From NCBI RefSeq assembly GCF_048572895.1, contig NZ_CP183878.1, positions 558,001-622,000 of the forward strand: 64,000 nt of DNA, written 5' to 3'. A model generated the notes under the pieces. It saw only the letters and a program-made list of their open reading frames with translations, searched no databases and had not been told where the DNA came from. Each line of letters opens with the position of its first letter. Positions within the stretch are counted from its first letter, which is position 1. The translations under genes and the position numbers were made by a program. The stretch is from Psychrobacillus sp048572895. GTDB lineage: Bacteria; Bacillota; Bacilli; Bacillales_A; Planococcaceae. Shown here in pieces: positions 1 through 8,709 of the stretch.

Positions 1-3000
1 AGCAAGTATGAACCAAATGCATATGTCACACGTGGACAAGCCGCATCCTTCATTTACCGAACAGAAACTACCAAAAAACAAGAAGCAATCATCATACAAA
101 ATATAGCTAATAATGAACTAACAGTTTCAGATGGAACGTACGCTATCTCTAAAAGCTTCGCGAACATCTTAAGTGAATCCAATTTAGCAGTATTGAAAGG
201 TTCACATATAAAATACACAGTGAAAGACAAAGAAATCGAAAGCATTAGCGACATTGAAATGCAAACAAGCGGAAATGCTAATAACTACCTCGTATTGGAT
301 GGAAATGGCGATAAGTTTAATGGTGAACTTTCCACTAACGGCAATTTCATCACGATCAAAAACATAACATTAGCATCACTCCAAATAAAGCAAGGAACTA
401 CCTCAGTCACAGTCGACGCCAAGGTTGAAAAACTAAAAGTCCATTCCAAAACCGCACAAGTCACGCTCGGCACAAATGCTAAAATCGGCGACCTTCTTTT
501 ACCAGCTGGAGCAAAAGCAAAAGATATCATTCCAAACTATGACAAAGTAAAGGCAAATATCGCAAAGATTAATGGTGTAGCGAACCCAGATGCCAAACCA
601 GTAACACCACCATCCTCTGGCGGAGGTTACACGAGTCCTGGAAATGGTTCAGAGAGCCCTGGTCAAAATCCAGTAACAGAAACCGCATCTACCCCGATAT
701 ATTCGGGAAAAACTACGGTTACATCCGGAGATATCATTGAGTTAACTGTTACAAAGGGAAATAAAGTCTACTATACGCTAGATGGTAGTAATCCAACACC
801 CGCTTCGAATGCCGTAGAAGTAAAAGACGGTAAAGTAAGTATTCCCGTACTAGGAAAAGGAAAAGTGACATTAAAAGCTTATGCCGTTTTAAATGGAGGA
901 AAGGATAGTAGTGTAACCACTTATGAATTAACCGTATTAGAAAAAGATGACGAAACTCCAATCCTTGATGTGACAGGGGCAGCAATAAGCTCTCCACCAA
1001 CAAAAACAACGTATCAAGAAGGAGACATGCTGGACTTAACCGGTTTAGTAATCACCTTAACCAAATCCGATGAATCAACCGAAGATGTTGGGTATGAAGA
1101 CTTTGCCAAAAAAGGTATTACAGCAAGCAAAGAGCATGGCTCCATGCTCACAACAGCAGACTCAAGTGTAACTTTTACCCACACACTAAGTAATCAATCA
1201 GTCGAACAACCTATTACTGTAGAAGCAGCAACTGTGTGGGTGACAGGTGCAACAATAAGCACACCACCAACCAAAACAACGTATCAAGAAGGCGACACGC
1301 TGGACTTAACCGGTTTAGTAATCACCTTAACCAAATCTGATGAATCAACAGAAAACGTTGGGTATGAAGACTTTGCCAAAAAAGGTATTACAGCAAGCAA
1401 AGAGCATGGCTCCATGCTCACAACAGCAGACTCAAGTGTAACTTTTACCCACACACTAAGTAACCAATCAGTCGAACAACCTATTACTGTAGAAGCAGCA
1501 ACTGTAACAGTGACAGGGGCAGCAATAAGCTCTCCACCAACCAAAACAACGTATCAAGAAGGCGACACGCTGGACTTAACCGGATTAGTAATCACCTTAA
1601 CCAAATCTGATGAATCAACAGAAAACGTTGGATATGAAGACTTTGCCGCAAAAGGGATTACAGTAAGCAAAGAACATGGCTCCATACTCACAACAGCAGA
1701 CTCAAGTGTGACCATTACCCATACATTAAGTAACCAATCAGTCGAGCAAGCTATTTCAGTTATACCTAAAAGTAATGCGAATTTTGAACTCTCACTTATG
1801 CATTTCAACGACACACATGCCCACTTAGATAATGCTGCAAAACGTGTGACAGCGGTGAATGAAGTACGTGCTACTAAACCGAACTCATTATTATTAGACG
1901 CTGGGGATGTTTTCTCAGGAACTCTCTATTTTAATGAATTTAAAGGATTAGCCGACTTAGAATTTATGAATTTAATGAAAGTCGATGCAATGACGTTTGG
2001 GAATCATGAGTTTGATCTTGGTTCATCACCACAAGGTCACAAAGCATTAGCAGATTTCATCAAAGCAGCAAACTTCCCGTTTGTATCTGCAAACGTTGAT
2101 TTTTCAAAAGACAGCCTATTTACAGGCTTGTTTAATACGAAAATTGAAGAAAAACCTGAGAATGCCAATATTTATTCAGGAATAGTAAAGGAAGTAAATG
2201 GGGAGAAAATTGGGATCTTCGGTTTAACAACTGCTGAAACAAAAGACATTTCGAGTCCAGGAAATATCACCTTCTCTAACTATATTGAAGATGCGAAAAA
2301 GATGGTTGCTGAGTTTGAGAAAATGGGCATTAACAAGATTGTTGCCATCACACATATTGGCTACGACGACAATCCAGCAGTGGACAATGATATGGAACTA
2401 GCTAAAGCAGTCGAAGGTATTGATATTATTGTCGGTGGACATAGTCATACCCAACTAGACAAGCCAGTTTTAGTTAGCAAAAATGCTCAGCCTACAATTA
2501 TTGTGCAAGCTTACCAGTATGCTGATTTCCTTGGAACATTGGATGTCACTTTCGATAAAAACGGGGTTATTGTAGGACATGCAGGAAAGTTAATAAAAGT
2601 TGCAGATAAGGCAGAGAATCCTGAAGCTGCAGAAATATTAAAGAAATATTCAAGTAAAATTGAAGCGATTAAAACGGAACCTACTGGCGCAACTGCTGTT
2701 AATGCATTGGAAAACCCTCGTATGGGTGATGTTCTTACAAATCCAAGTGTACGCAAAAACGAAACTCCACTTGGCAATTTGATAACGGACGGCATGCTTA
2801 ATAAAGCAAAAGAATACAACAAAGATGTTGTCATGGCTTTCCAAAACGGCGGTGGCATCCGTGAAGCGATCAACCAAGGTCCGATTACAGTAGGTGAAGT
2901 AATCGCAGTGCTTCCATTCGGAAATACATTAGCAACGATCGATCTAACCGGTGCAGAAATCAAAGAAACATTTGAAATTAGTTTCAAAGAACTTCCGCGT

Positions 3001-3606
3001 GAAAATGGAGGATTCCTTCATGTATCAGGTGCAAGAGTAAAATATGATTCATCCAAACCTGTTGGACAACGCGTCGTATCCATTGCTTATAAAAATGCAG
3101 ATGGAACTTACACGGAAATTCAAAATGACAAGAAATACACAGTTGCAACCAATGCATTCACCGCTAAAGGTGGAGACGGCTATACGGTGTTAGCAAAAGC
3201 CTACGCAGATGGTAGAGTAACAGATCTAGGTCTATCCGATTGGGAAAATTTACGTGAGCATCTTGTAAGTCTAGTCAACGTGGATCCAAAAGTAGAAGGA
3301 CGCATTGTCGACGTGAAAGATGAAAAGCCAGATAATGAATACCCAGGTGGAGATATTCCTGCGAAAGATTTCTCAGGTACACCTAATGCACCAAAAGTCT
3401 ACAATGGCGACGTGACCGTTTCAGTTACAAATGTGGCCTTCCTTGGAAATGCCATTATTAAAGGAAACTTAATCATTACAGGAGTTTCTTCTAATAATAT
3501 GACACTTTCTAATATTACGGTTAAAGGTAACTTGGACCTTTCAGGGCTAAACGGAGAAACTCTAGATCTTGATGGAATTATGGTAGATGGAGACACCATT
3601 CTTTAA
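1..3606 (+). CDS. SLH-anchored surface 5'-nucleotidase (5' partial)
   Basis: The frame is open from base 1, so the true start lies upstream. The first residues (YEPNAYVTRGQAASFIYRTE) are the end of an SLH domain, which anchors proteins to pyruvylated wall polymer. An S-layer-type beta-rich region follows to about base 600, then a Gly/Ser/Pro linker, a chitobiase C-terminal-like domain (about 700-950), three 90-residue Ig-like repeats (970-1779), a calcineurin-like phosphatase domain (about 1780-2600) and a 5'-nucleotidase C-terminal domain (about 2640-3290). Metal-site motifs are visible: HFNDTHAH, DAGDVFSG, GNHEFD and GGHSHT. The substrate-side motif NGGGIR is also present. By family, it should hydrolyse extracellular nucleotides to nucleoside and phosphate at the cell surface. 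A beta-helix-like tail ends the protein. The next gene is an exported nuclease, which fits sequential nucleic acid salvage. Confidence 0.9.
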   Translation, partial: SKYEPNAYVTRGQAASFIYRTETTKKQEAIIIQNIANNELTVSDGTYAISKSFANILSESNLAVLKGSHIKYTVKDKEIESISDIEMQTSGNANNYLVLDGNGDKFNGELSTNGNFITIKNITLASLQIKQGTTSVTVDAKVEKLKVHSKTAQVTLGTNAKIGDLLLPAGAKAKDIIPNYDKVKANIAKINGVANPDAKPVTPPSSGGGYTSPGNGSESPGQNPVTETASTPIYSGKTTVTSGDIIELTVTKGNKVYYTLDGSNPTPASNAVEVKDGKVSIPVLGKGKVTLKAYAVLNGGKDSSVTTYELTVLEKDDETPILDVTGAAISSPPTKTTYQEGDMLDLTGLVITLTKSDESTEDVGYEDFAKKGITASKEHGSMLTTADSSVTFTHTLSNQSVEQPITVEAATVWVTGATISTPPTKTTYQEGDTLDLTGLVITLTKSDESTENVGYEDFAKKGITASKEHGSMLTTADSSVTFTHTLSNQSVEQPITVEAATVTVTGAAISSPPTKTTYQEGDTLDLTGLVITLTKSDESTENVGYEDFAAKGITVSKEHGSILTTADSSVTITHTLSNQSVEQAISVIPKSNANFELSLMHFNDTHAHLDNAAKRVTAVNEVRATKPNSLLLDAGDVFSGTLYFNEFKGLADLEFMNLMKVDAMTFGNHEFDLGSSPQGHKALADFIKAANFPFVSANVDFSKDSLFTGLFNTKIEEKPENANIYSGIVKEVNGEKIGIFGLTTAETKDISSPGNITFSNYIEDAKKMVAEFEKMGINKIVAITHIGYDDNPAVDNDMELAKAVEGIDIIVGGHSHTQLDKPVLVSKNAQPTIIVQAYQYADFLGTLDVTFDKNGVIVGHAGKLIKVADKAENPEAAEILKKYSSKIEAIKTEPTGATAVNALENPRMGDVLTNPSVRKNETPLGNLITDGMLNKAKEYNKDVVMAFQNGGGIREAINQGPITVGEVIAVLPFGNTLATIDLTGAEIKETFEISFKELPRENGGFLHVSGARVKYDSSKPVGQRVVSIAYKNADGTYTEIQNDKKYTVATNAFTAKGGDGYTVLAKAYADGRVTDLGLSDWENLREHLVSLVNVDPKVEGRIVDVKDEKPDNEYPGGDIPAKDFSGTPNAPKVYNGDVTVSVTNVAFLGNAIIKGNLIITGVSSNNMTLSNITVKGNLDLSGLNGETLDLDGIMVDGDTIL
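970..1779 (+). repeat. Three in-frame tandem repeats of 270 bp (90-aa Ig-like domains)
   Basis: The unit begins at 970, 1240 and 1510, each opening with gtgacaggkgcarcaataag, so the period is exactly 270 bp or 90 codons. Units 1 and 2 are nearly identical in DNA; unit 3 drifts in its last third. This indicates recent in-frame expansion of a bacterial Ig-like spacer between the wall anchor and the nucleotidase domain. Confidence 0.93.
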
Positions 3607-3610
3607 TGCA

Positions 3611-3652
3611 ATTTACCAAGCTTTCGAATAGAAATTAGAAAGCTTGGTAAAT
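3611..3652 (+). terminator. Perfect 15-bp inverted repeat after the nucleotidase gene
   Basis: atttaccaagctttc at 3611-3625 is the exact reverse complement of 3638-3652, leaving a 12-nt loop, and it starts 5 nt after the stop codon. No T-run follows, so it may act as a weak terminator or a 3' stability hairpin. Confidence 0.55.
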
Positions 3653-3702
3653 CATCATAATAACTTTACTAGAAATCCCTATATAAAAGGAGAACTGTAT
3701 AG

Positions 3703-6700
3703 ATGAGTAAAAGGAATTGGAAAAGACCCATAAATGCTTTCTTATCTGCAAGTTTAGTAGCTGGTCTAGTAATTCCAGTGCTGCCATCAAAGGCTATAGC
3801 CGCTACGAATGCATCTGACTTAATTATTTCGGAGTATATTGAAGGTAGCTCTAGTAACAAAGCACTTGAACTTTACAATGGAACAGGTGCTGTAATAAAT
3901 TTGAGTGACTACTCTCTTGAGCTTTATGCAAATGGAGCAACTGCATCTACTGCAAAGTTAAATTTGTCGGGCACATTGGAAAATGGAAAGACGTATGTAC
4001 TTTATAATAGTGCTGCGAATGCTGATATAAAAAGCAAGGGAAATCTTGCGAATAGTACCGTAGTTAATTTTAATGGAGATGACCCAGTTGTTCTGAAGAA
4101 ATCTGGCACAGTTATTGATTCTATTGGGCAGATCGGGTCAAAAGTTGTCTGGGGATCAGATGTTACTTTAGTACGTAAAAGTAATATTCAATCTGGAGAT
4201 TCAATTACGAGCGATGCTTTCGATCCAGCAGCAGAATGGACGACACTACCAAAAGATGATTCTTCTAATCTAGGCACCCACACAATGGACATTGGCAACC
4301 CTGATCCTGGAGAAACACAAGTCGGTGCGGTCAAAGTTTCAACGCCACCTTCAACTGTTACAGCTGGTACAGAAATAACCCTATCTTCGAGTACGGAAGG
4401 AGCAACCATCTACTACACTACGAATGGAGCAGCTCCAACTACTGCTAGTACCGTTTTTGTAAATCCAATCGTTATCGATAAAGATATGACGATAAAAGCA
4501 ATCGCTGTAAAAGAAGGATTAACTGACAGCGCTATCGCTGAATTTACGTATACTATTTTAAGTGAAACTGGAGCGGTGTCAATTGCAGAAGCACGCAATA
4601 CAGCTCTTGGTCAAACGGTGACTGTTAAAGGGATTGTAGCAGCAAACTTGAAAAATACAATTTCAGTTCAAGATGCGACAGGCGGTATTGCAATACGTCC
4701 TGCAAGCTTAGCTGCAACTGTAGGGGATGAGGTAACACTTACAGGTAAATTAGCAGATTTCAAAGGACTTCTTCAATTAGACGGTGCCACAATAGTTGCG
4801 AAGACGGAAAATGTAGGAGCTCCAAGTCCTAAGGTTGTAACTGGAGCAGAGGTAAATGAAAACAATGAATCCCAACTTGTTCAAGCAAAACAAATTACAT
4901 TAACTGCAGTGAATGCAGGAAACTATACAGCAACAGATGGAACGACAGATTTCATCGTTCGTGATGAAAACAACTCATTAGGCTTAATCGTTGGTAATAC
5001 GTACGAATCTATTACTGGTATTGTTCAACAGTTTGATGCGGATTATCAAATTATCCCACGCTCTGTTTCAGATATTGTGGCAGACAGTTCTATTATACAA
5101 CCTGTAATAGCAAGCCCGGGAAGTGGAACTTTTGTTGGAAGCACAACAGTGACATTATCCACAACTACGGCAAATGCAGAGATTTTATATACTGTGGATG
5201 GAAAAGATCCAATTGGATTTGGTGTAAAATATGTATCTCCAATTAATATCACAAAGAATTCAACGCTTAAAGCAGTCGTAAAAACACAAGATGGCACTTT
5301 TAGTGAAGTAAAATCATTCGAATATACAATTACAGATAGTCTTCAAATTCATGATATCCAAGGAGCAGGGCACTTCACTTCTTTTGACAATAAAACAGTC
5401 GAAGGGATTCAAGGAGTTGTAACCTACTCATTCTTATTAAATGGTGCAACCTACTATCATATCCAAACACCGGATGCATTAGCTGACACGAATCCTAATA
5501 CTTCTGAAGCCATCGTACTTTACAGTGGAACAAAAACATGGCCGATTAAAGTAGGAGATTTAGTATCGGTAACTGGAAAAGTAAGTGAATTTGCATACGA
5601 TGGATATGATGATCGTCAAACAACAGATTTGAAAACTACACAAATCAATGTTCGAAATGACCAAGGTGGAAAAGTGGAAGTCATTAAAAGTGGCGTAGCT
5701 TTACCAGCTCCAATCTTAATCGATGAAACGAAAATGTCACTAGCTAAAATTGATAGCGACAATCTTACAGTTTTCAATCCGACAGTAGACGCAATCGATT
5801 TCTGGGAAAGCATCGAAGGAATGCGCGTGCAAGTTGGAAATGTGAAAGCAGTAGCGCCTCAAGAGCATGGCGACTTAATTACTGTTTTGGAAAACGCTCC
5901 AACGAACTCTCTTCATGGTGGAGTTTTATATGAAAAGGACAATCAAAACCCAAATCGCGTACAATTCCGTTTAGAACCAAATGGACCTGGTCGTGATTTC
6001 GAAGTAGCAACTGGCGACAAATTTAAAGGACCGATTACTGGAGTGGTAGGCTATTCATTCCAAAACTTTAAAATCTATGTCTCTTTAGATGAAATGAAAG
6101 CTGCCCATACAAAAGGAGCTGCAACACCAGAAAAAACAACAATTGTGAAAGCAGAAGATAAGTTAACTATTGCTTCTTATAACTTAGAAAACTTCTCGAA
6201 TAACAAAACATCTACTACGGATGATAAAGCACGTAAATTAGCAAGAGCAATTGCTACAGATATGCAAAGTCCTGATATTGTTGGTGTCACAGAAGTACAA
6301 GACAATAACGGAGAAAGTACCGGAGATTCAAAGGCAGATCAAAGCTATGCAAGACTTATTGCAGCTATTAAAACTGCTGGCGGAGCAAACTACAAGTATG
6401 TAAATATTGACCCAGTAAACAATCAAGACGGCGGTGCACCAAATGCAAATATTCGTGTTGGATTCCTATACAATCCAGACCGCGTGAAGTTAACGGAAGG
6501 TGCTACACCAGGTTCTGCTACAACGGCAGTTGGCTACGAAAATGGCAAGTTAACGTTTAACCCAGGTCGTATCGATCCAACAAATAGCGCATTTAACAGC
6601 AGCCGTAAACCTTTAGCAGCACAGTTTGATTTTAAAGGTGAAAGCGTCGTAGTAATTGCAAATCACTGGAACTCAAAAAATGGTGATACACCATTATTCG

Positions 6701-8424
6701 GATCTATTCAACCGCCAAAATACGACAGTGAAGTCCAACGTAAAAAAATCGCAAAAATCGTGTCAGACTTTGTAGTAGATATTAAGGCGAAAAACCCAGC
6801 AGCGAATGTTGTATCACTAGGTGACTTTAATGACTATCAATTTGCCGATGCCCTTATAATTCACGAAAGTGAACATATGACAAATATGATTAACAAAGTG
6901 GAAACCTCAGATCGATACTCATACCTATATCAAGGAAACTCACAAGTACTAGATCATATTTTAGTTACAAAAAACTTAGAAAATAAAACAAAAATCGACA
7001 TTCTTCATATCAATGCAGACTTTACAGATATGGCAGGACGTGCAAGTGATCACGATCCGGTAATGGTACAAATTGATATATTAGCAGATGATGTTGTTAC
7101 ACCGATTACAGCGGAAAAAACATACAACATCAAAAATCTCCAAACAAAGAAACTTACTATTGGTAAGCCTAGCGTTTCTATCACACTTGACGATGAATCA
7201 GAAATTACGGAAGGCATTATGTTAACGAGTAATTATGCAGAATTCCATGGAGACGGCTTTGCAGAACAAACTGTAACGATTAAACCAGAAAAAGCTGGCG
7301 CAAATATGGATTTCAAAGGTACAAATGTTAAAAAAGTAATCATTGATGGTACGAACGTAAAAGAAATAAGAGGCGCTGAAAATATTCAAGAGTTTGAATT
7401 TATTAATGGAGCAGATAGCAAAAATATTAAATTTACAAATTCTAAAGGGGAACCCATTGTGGTTCCTTCTTTACCTGGTGAAAACCAAGCACCAGTAGTA
7501 AAGAAAAGTATTCCAAGTCAAACAGTTAAAACTGGAGAGTCCATTTCGATCTTATTAACAGATCATTTCGCAGACCCAGAAAACCAAGCTCTAACTTTTA
7601 CTTCCACATTAGGAACGATAGAAGGCGCTACATTAAAACTAACACTTGATGAAGGAAGCCATATTGTAGGAGTTACCGCTACAGATGGTGAAAAAAGTGT
7701 AACGACAAGCTTCAGTGTGCTTGTTACTTCCGCTAGCTCACCTACCGATGACTACTATAAAGATGCTATTGGAAAAGAAGGTCTAGCGTTAAAAGCTGCA
7801 CTACATGAAATAATTGACGACAATACTCAACTTTCTTATGACCAGGCATGGGAAGCATTACGTGAAACAGATGAAGACCCAAACAATAAAAACAATGTCA
7901 TATTGTTTTACTCAGGTGTATCACGCTCTAAAAATGCCAATGGTGGAAATGTAGGACAGTGGAACCGAGAACACACATGGGCAAAATCCCATGGGAACTT
8001 TGGCACAACTAAAGGACCAGGAACAGATATCCACCATCTTAGACCTACAGATGTACAAGTGAATAGCTCAAGAGGGAACTTAGATTTTGATAACGGTGGC
8101 AGTCCGATAAACAACTGTAACGAATGTAAACGAGCTTCTAACTCGTTTGAGCCACCAAATAATGTGAAAGGCGATGTTGCACGAATCCTTTTTTACATGG
8201 CAACACGCTATGAAAAAGGCGATAAAGTAGATTTAGAACTAAACGAAAAGCTAGGCAATGGAAGCGCACCCTACCACGGAAAGCTTTCGACCCTACTAAA
8301 ATGGAACGAGCAAGACCCAGTCGATGAATTCGAACGCAATCGCAACAACGTCATCCAAAAATGGCAAGGAAACCGCAACCCATTCATCGATCACCCAGAA
8401 TGGGCACAATCAATCTGGAAATAA
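3703..8424 (+). CDS. Secreted two-headed nuclease (EEP nuclease plus endonuclease I)
   Basis: This is a 1573-aa exported protein with a signal peptide of about 32 residues ending near KAIAA. In order it shows a lamin-tail-like domain (about 35-195; LIISEYIEGSSSNKALELYN), a chitobiase C-terminal-like domain (about 210-287), OB-fold segments of the YhcR/ExeM type, a second chitobiase-like domain (about 462-545), an endonuclease/exonuclease/phosphatase domain (about 820-1125; IASYNLENF, NHWNSK, LGDFND, SDHDPV) and a C-terminal endonuclease I domain (about 1349-1573; WNREHTWAKS, DIHHLRPTD, NSSRGNLDFD). Both catalytic motif sets look intact. No SLH domain was found, so it may be released or held by other means. 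The ATG at 3703 follows AAGGAG. It probably degrades extracellular DNA or RNA to fragments for the upstream nucleotidase. Confidence 0.9.
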   Translation: MSKRNWKRPINAFLSASLVAGLVIPVLPSKAIAATNASDLIISEYIEGSSSNKALELYNGTGAVINLSDYSLELYANGATASTAKLNLSGTLENGKTYVLYNSAANADIKSKGNLANSTVVNFNGDDPVVLKKSGTVIDSIGQIGSKVVWGSDVTLVRKSNIQSGDSITSDAFDPAAEWTTLPKDDSSNLGTHTMDIGNPDPGETQVGAVKVSTPPSTVTAGTEITLSSSTEGATIYYTTNGAAPTTASTVFVNPIVIDKDMTIKAIAVKEGLTDSAIAEFTYTILSETGAVSIAEARNTALGQTVTVKGIVAANLKNTISVQDATGGIAIRPASLAATVGDEVTLTGKLADFKGLLQLDGATIVAKTENVGAPSPKVVTGAEVNENNESQLVQAKQITLTAVNAGNYTATDGTTDFIVRDENNSLGLIVGNTYESITGIVQQFDADYQIIPRSVSDIVADSSIIQPVIASPGSGTFVGSTTVTLSTTTANAEILYTVDGKDPIGFGVKYVSPINITKNSTLKAVVKTQDGTFSEVKSFEYTITDSLQIHDIQGAGHFTSFDNKTVEGIQGVVTYSFLLNGATYYHIQTPDALADTNPNTSEAIVLYSGTKTWPIKVGDLVSVTGKVSEFAYDGYDDRQTTDLKTTQINVRNDQGGKVEVIKSGVALPAPILIDETKMSLAKIDSDNLTVFNPTVDAIDFWESIEGMRVQVGNVKAVAPQEHGDLITVLENAPTNSLHGGVLYEKDNQNPNRVQFRLEPNGPGRDFEVATGDKFKGPITGVVGYSFQNFKIYVSLDEMKAAHTKGAATPEKTTIVKAEDKLTIASYNLENFSNNKTSTTDDKARKLARAIATDMQSPDIVGVTEVQDNNGESTGDSKADQSYARLIAAIKTAGGANYKYVNIDPVNNQDGGAPNANIRVGFLYNPDRVKLTEGATPGSATTAVGYENGKLTFNPGRIDPTNSAFNSSRKPLAAQFDFKGESVVVIANHWNSKNGDTPLFGSIQPPKYDSEVQRKKIAKIVSDFVVDIKAKNPAANVVSLGDFNDYQFADALIIHESEHMTNMINKVETSDRYSYLYQGNSQVLDHILVTKNLENKTKIDILHINADFTDMAGRASDHDPVMVQIDILADDVVTPITAEKTYNIKNLQTKKLTIGKPSVSITLDDESEITEGIMLTSNYAEFHGDGFAEQTVTIKPEKAGANMDFKGTNVKKVIIDGTNVKEIRGAENIQEFEFINGADSKNIKFTNSKGEPIVVPSLPGENQAPVVKKSIPSQTVKTGESISILLTDHFADPENQALTFTSTLGTIEGATLKLTLDEGSHIVGVTATDGEKSVTTSFSVLVTSASSPTDDYYKDAIGKEGLALKAALHEIIDDNTQLSYDQAWEALRETDEDPNNKNNVILFYSGVSRSKNANGGNVGQWNREHTWAKSHGNFGTTKGPGTDIHHLRPTDVQVNSSRGNLDFDNGGSPINNCNECKRASNSFEPPNNVKGDVARILFYMATRYEKGDKVDLELNEKLGNGSAPYHGKLSTLLKWNEQDPVDEFERNRNNVIQKWQGNRNPFIDHPEWAQSIWK

Positions 8425-8428
8425 ATTC

Positions 8429-8470
8429 AAAAAGTTGTTACGGATGCTTGGCATCTGTAACAACTTTTTT
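8429..8470 (+). terminator. Strong intrinsic terminator after the nuclease gene
   Basis: A hairpin of about 19 bp with one G-U pair (arms 8429-8447 and 8451-8469, loop ttg) runs straight into a T-run, starting 5 nt after the stop codon. Confidence 0.92.
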
Positions 8471-8614
8471 ATGTTGTTAGATTCTCAATATAAATTCAAA
8501 GTTCAACGTAAACCCGCCACAATTCACTATTAAATTTACATACTTTTAATCTTAAAAATATAAACTTACCAGATTCGTAATATATTTGTAATATTTTAAA
8601 TGATACATTAATGT

Positions 8615-8642
8615 TTGCAACAATCACAAAATATGGTAAATT
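8615..8642 (+). promoter_or_regulatory. Possible sigma-A promoter for the first protease gene
   Basis: TTGCAA at 8615-8620 and TAAATT at 8637-8642 are separated by 16 bp and lie about 70 bp before the start. The -10 box is imperfect, so this is tentative. Confidence 0.35.
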
Positions 8643-8653
8643 CAATATTGACT

Positions 8654-8684
8654 CACTATTTAAACTATTTTGTTTTTAATAGTG
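8654..8684. promoter_or_regulatory. Inverted repeat in the protease leader, possible operator
   Basis: cactatt at 8654-8660 pairs perfectly with aatagtg at 8678-8684, and aaac (8662-8665) with gttt (8672-8675). It lies between the suggested promoter and the ribosome binding site, so it could be a regulator site or a leader hairpin. Confidence 0.35.
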
Positions 8685-8709
8685 TAATTAATTAAGAGGG
8701 GGAAATAAT

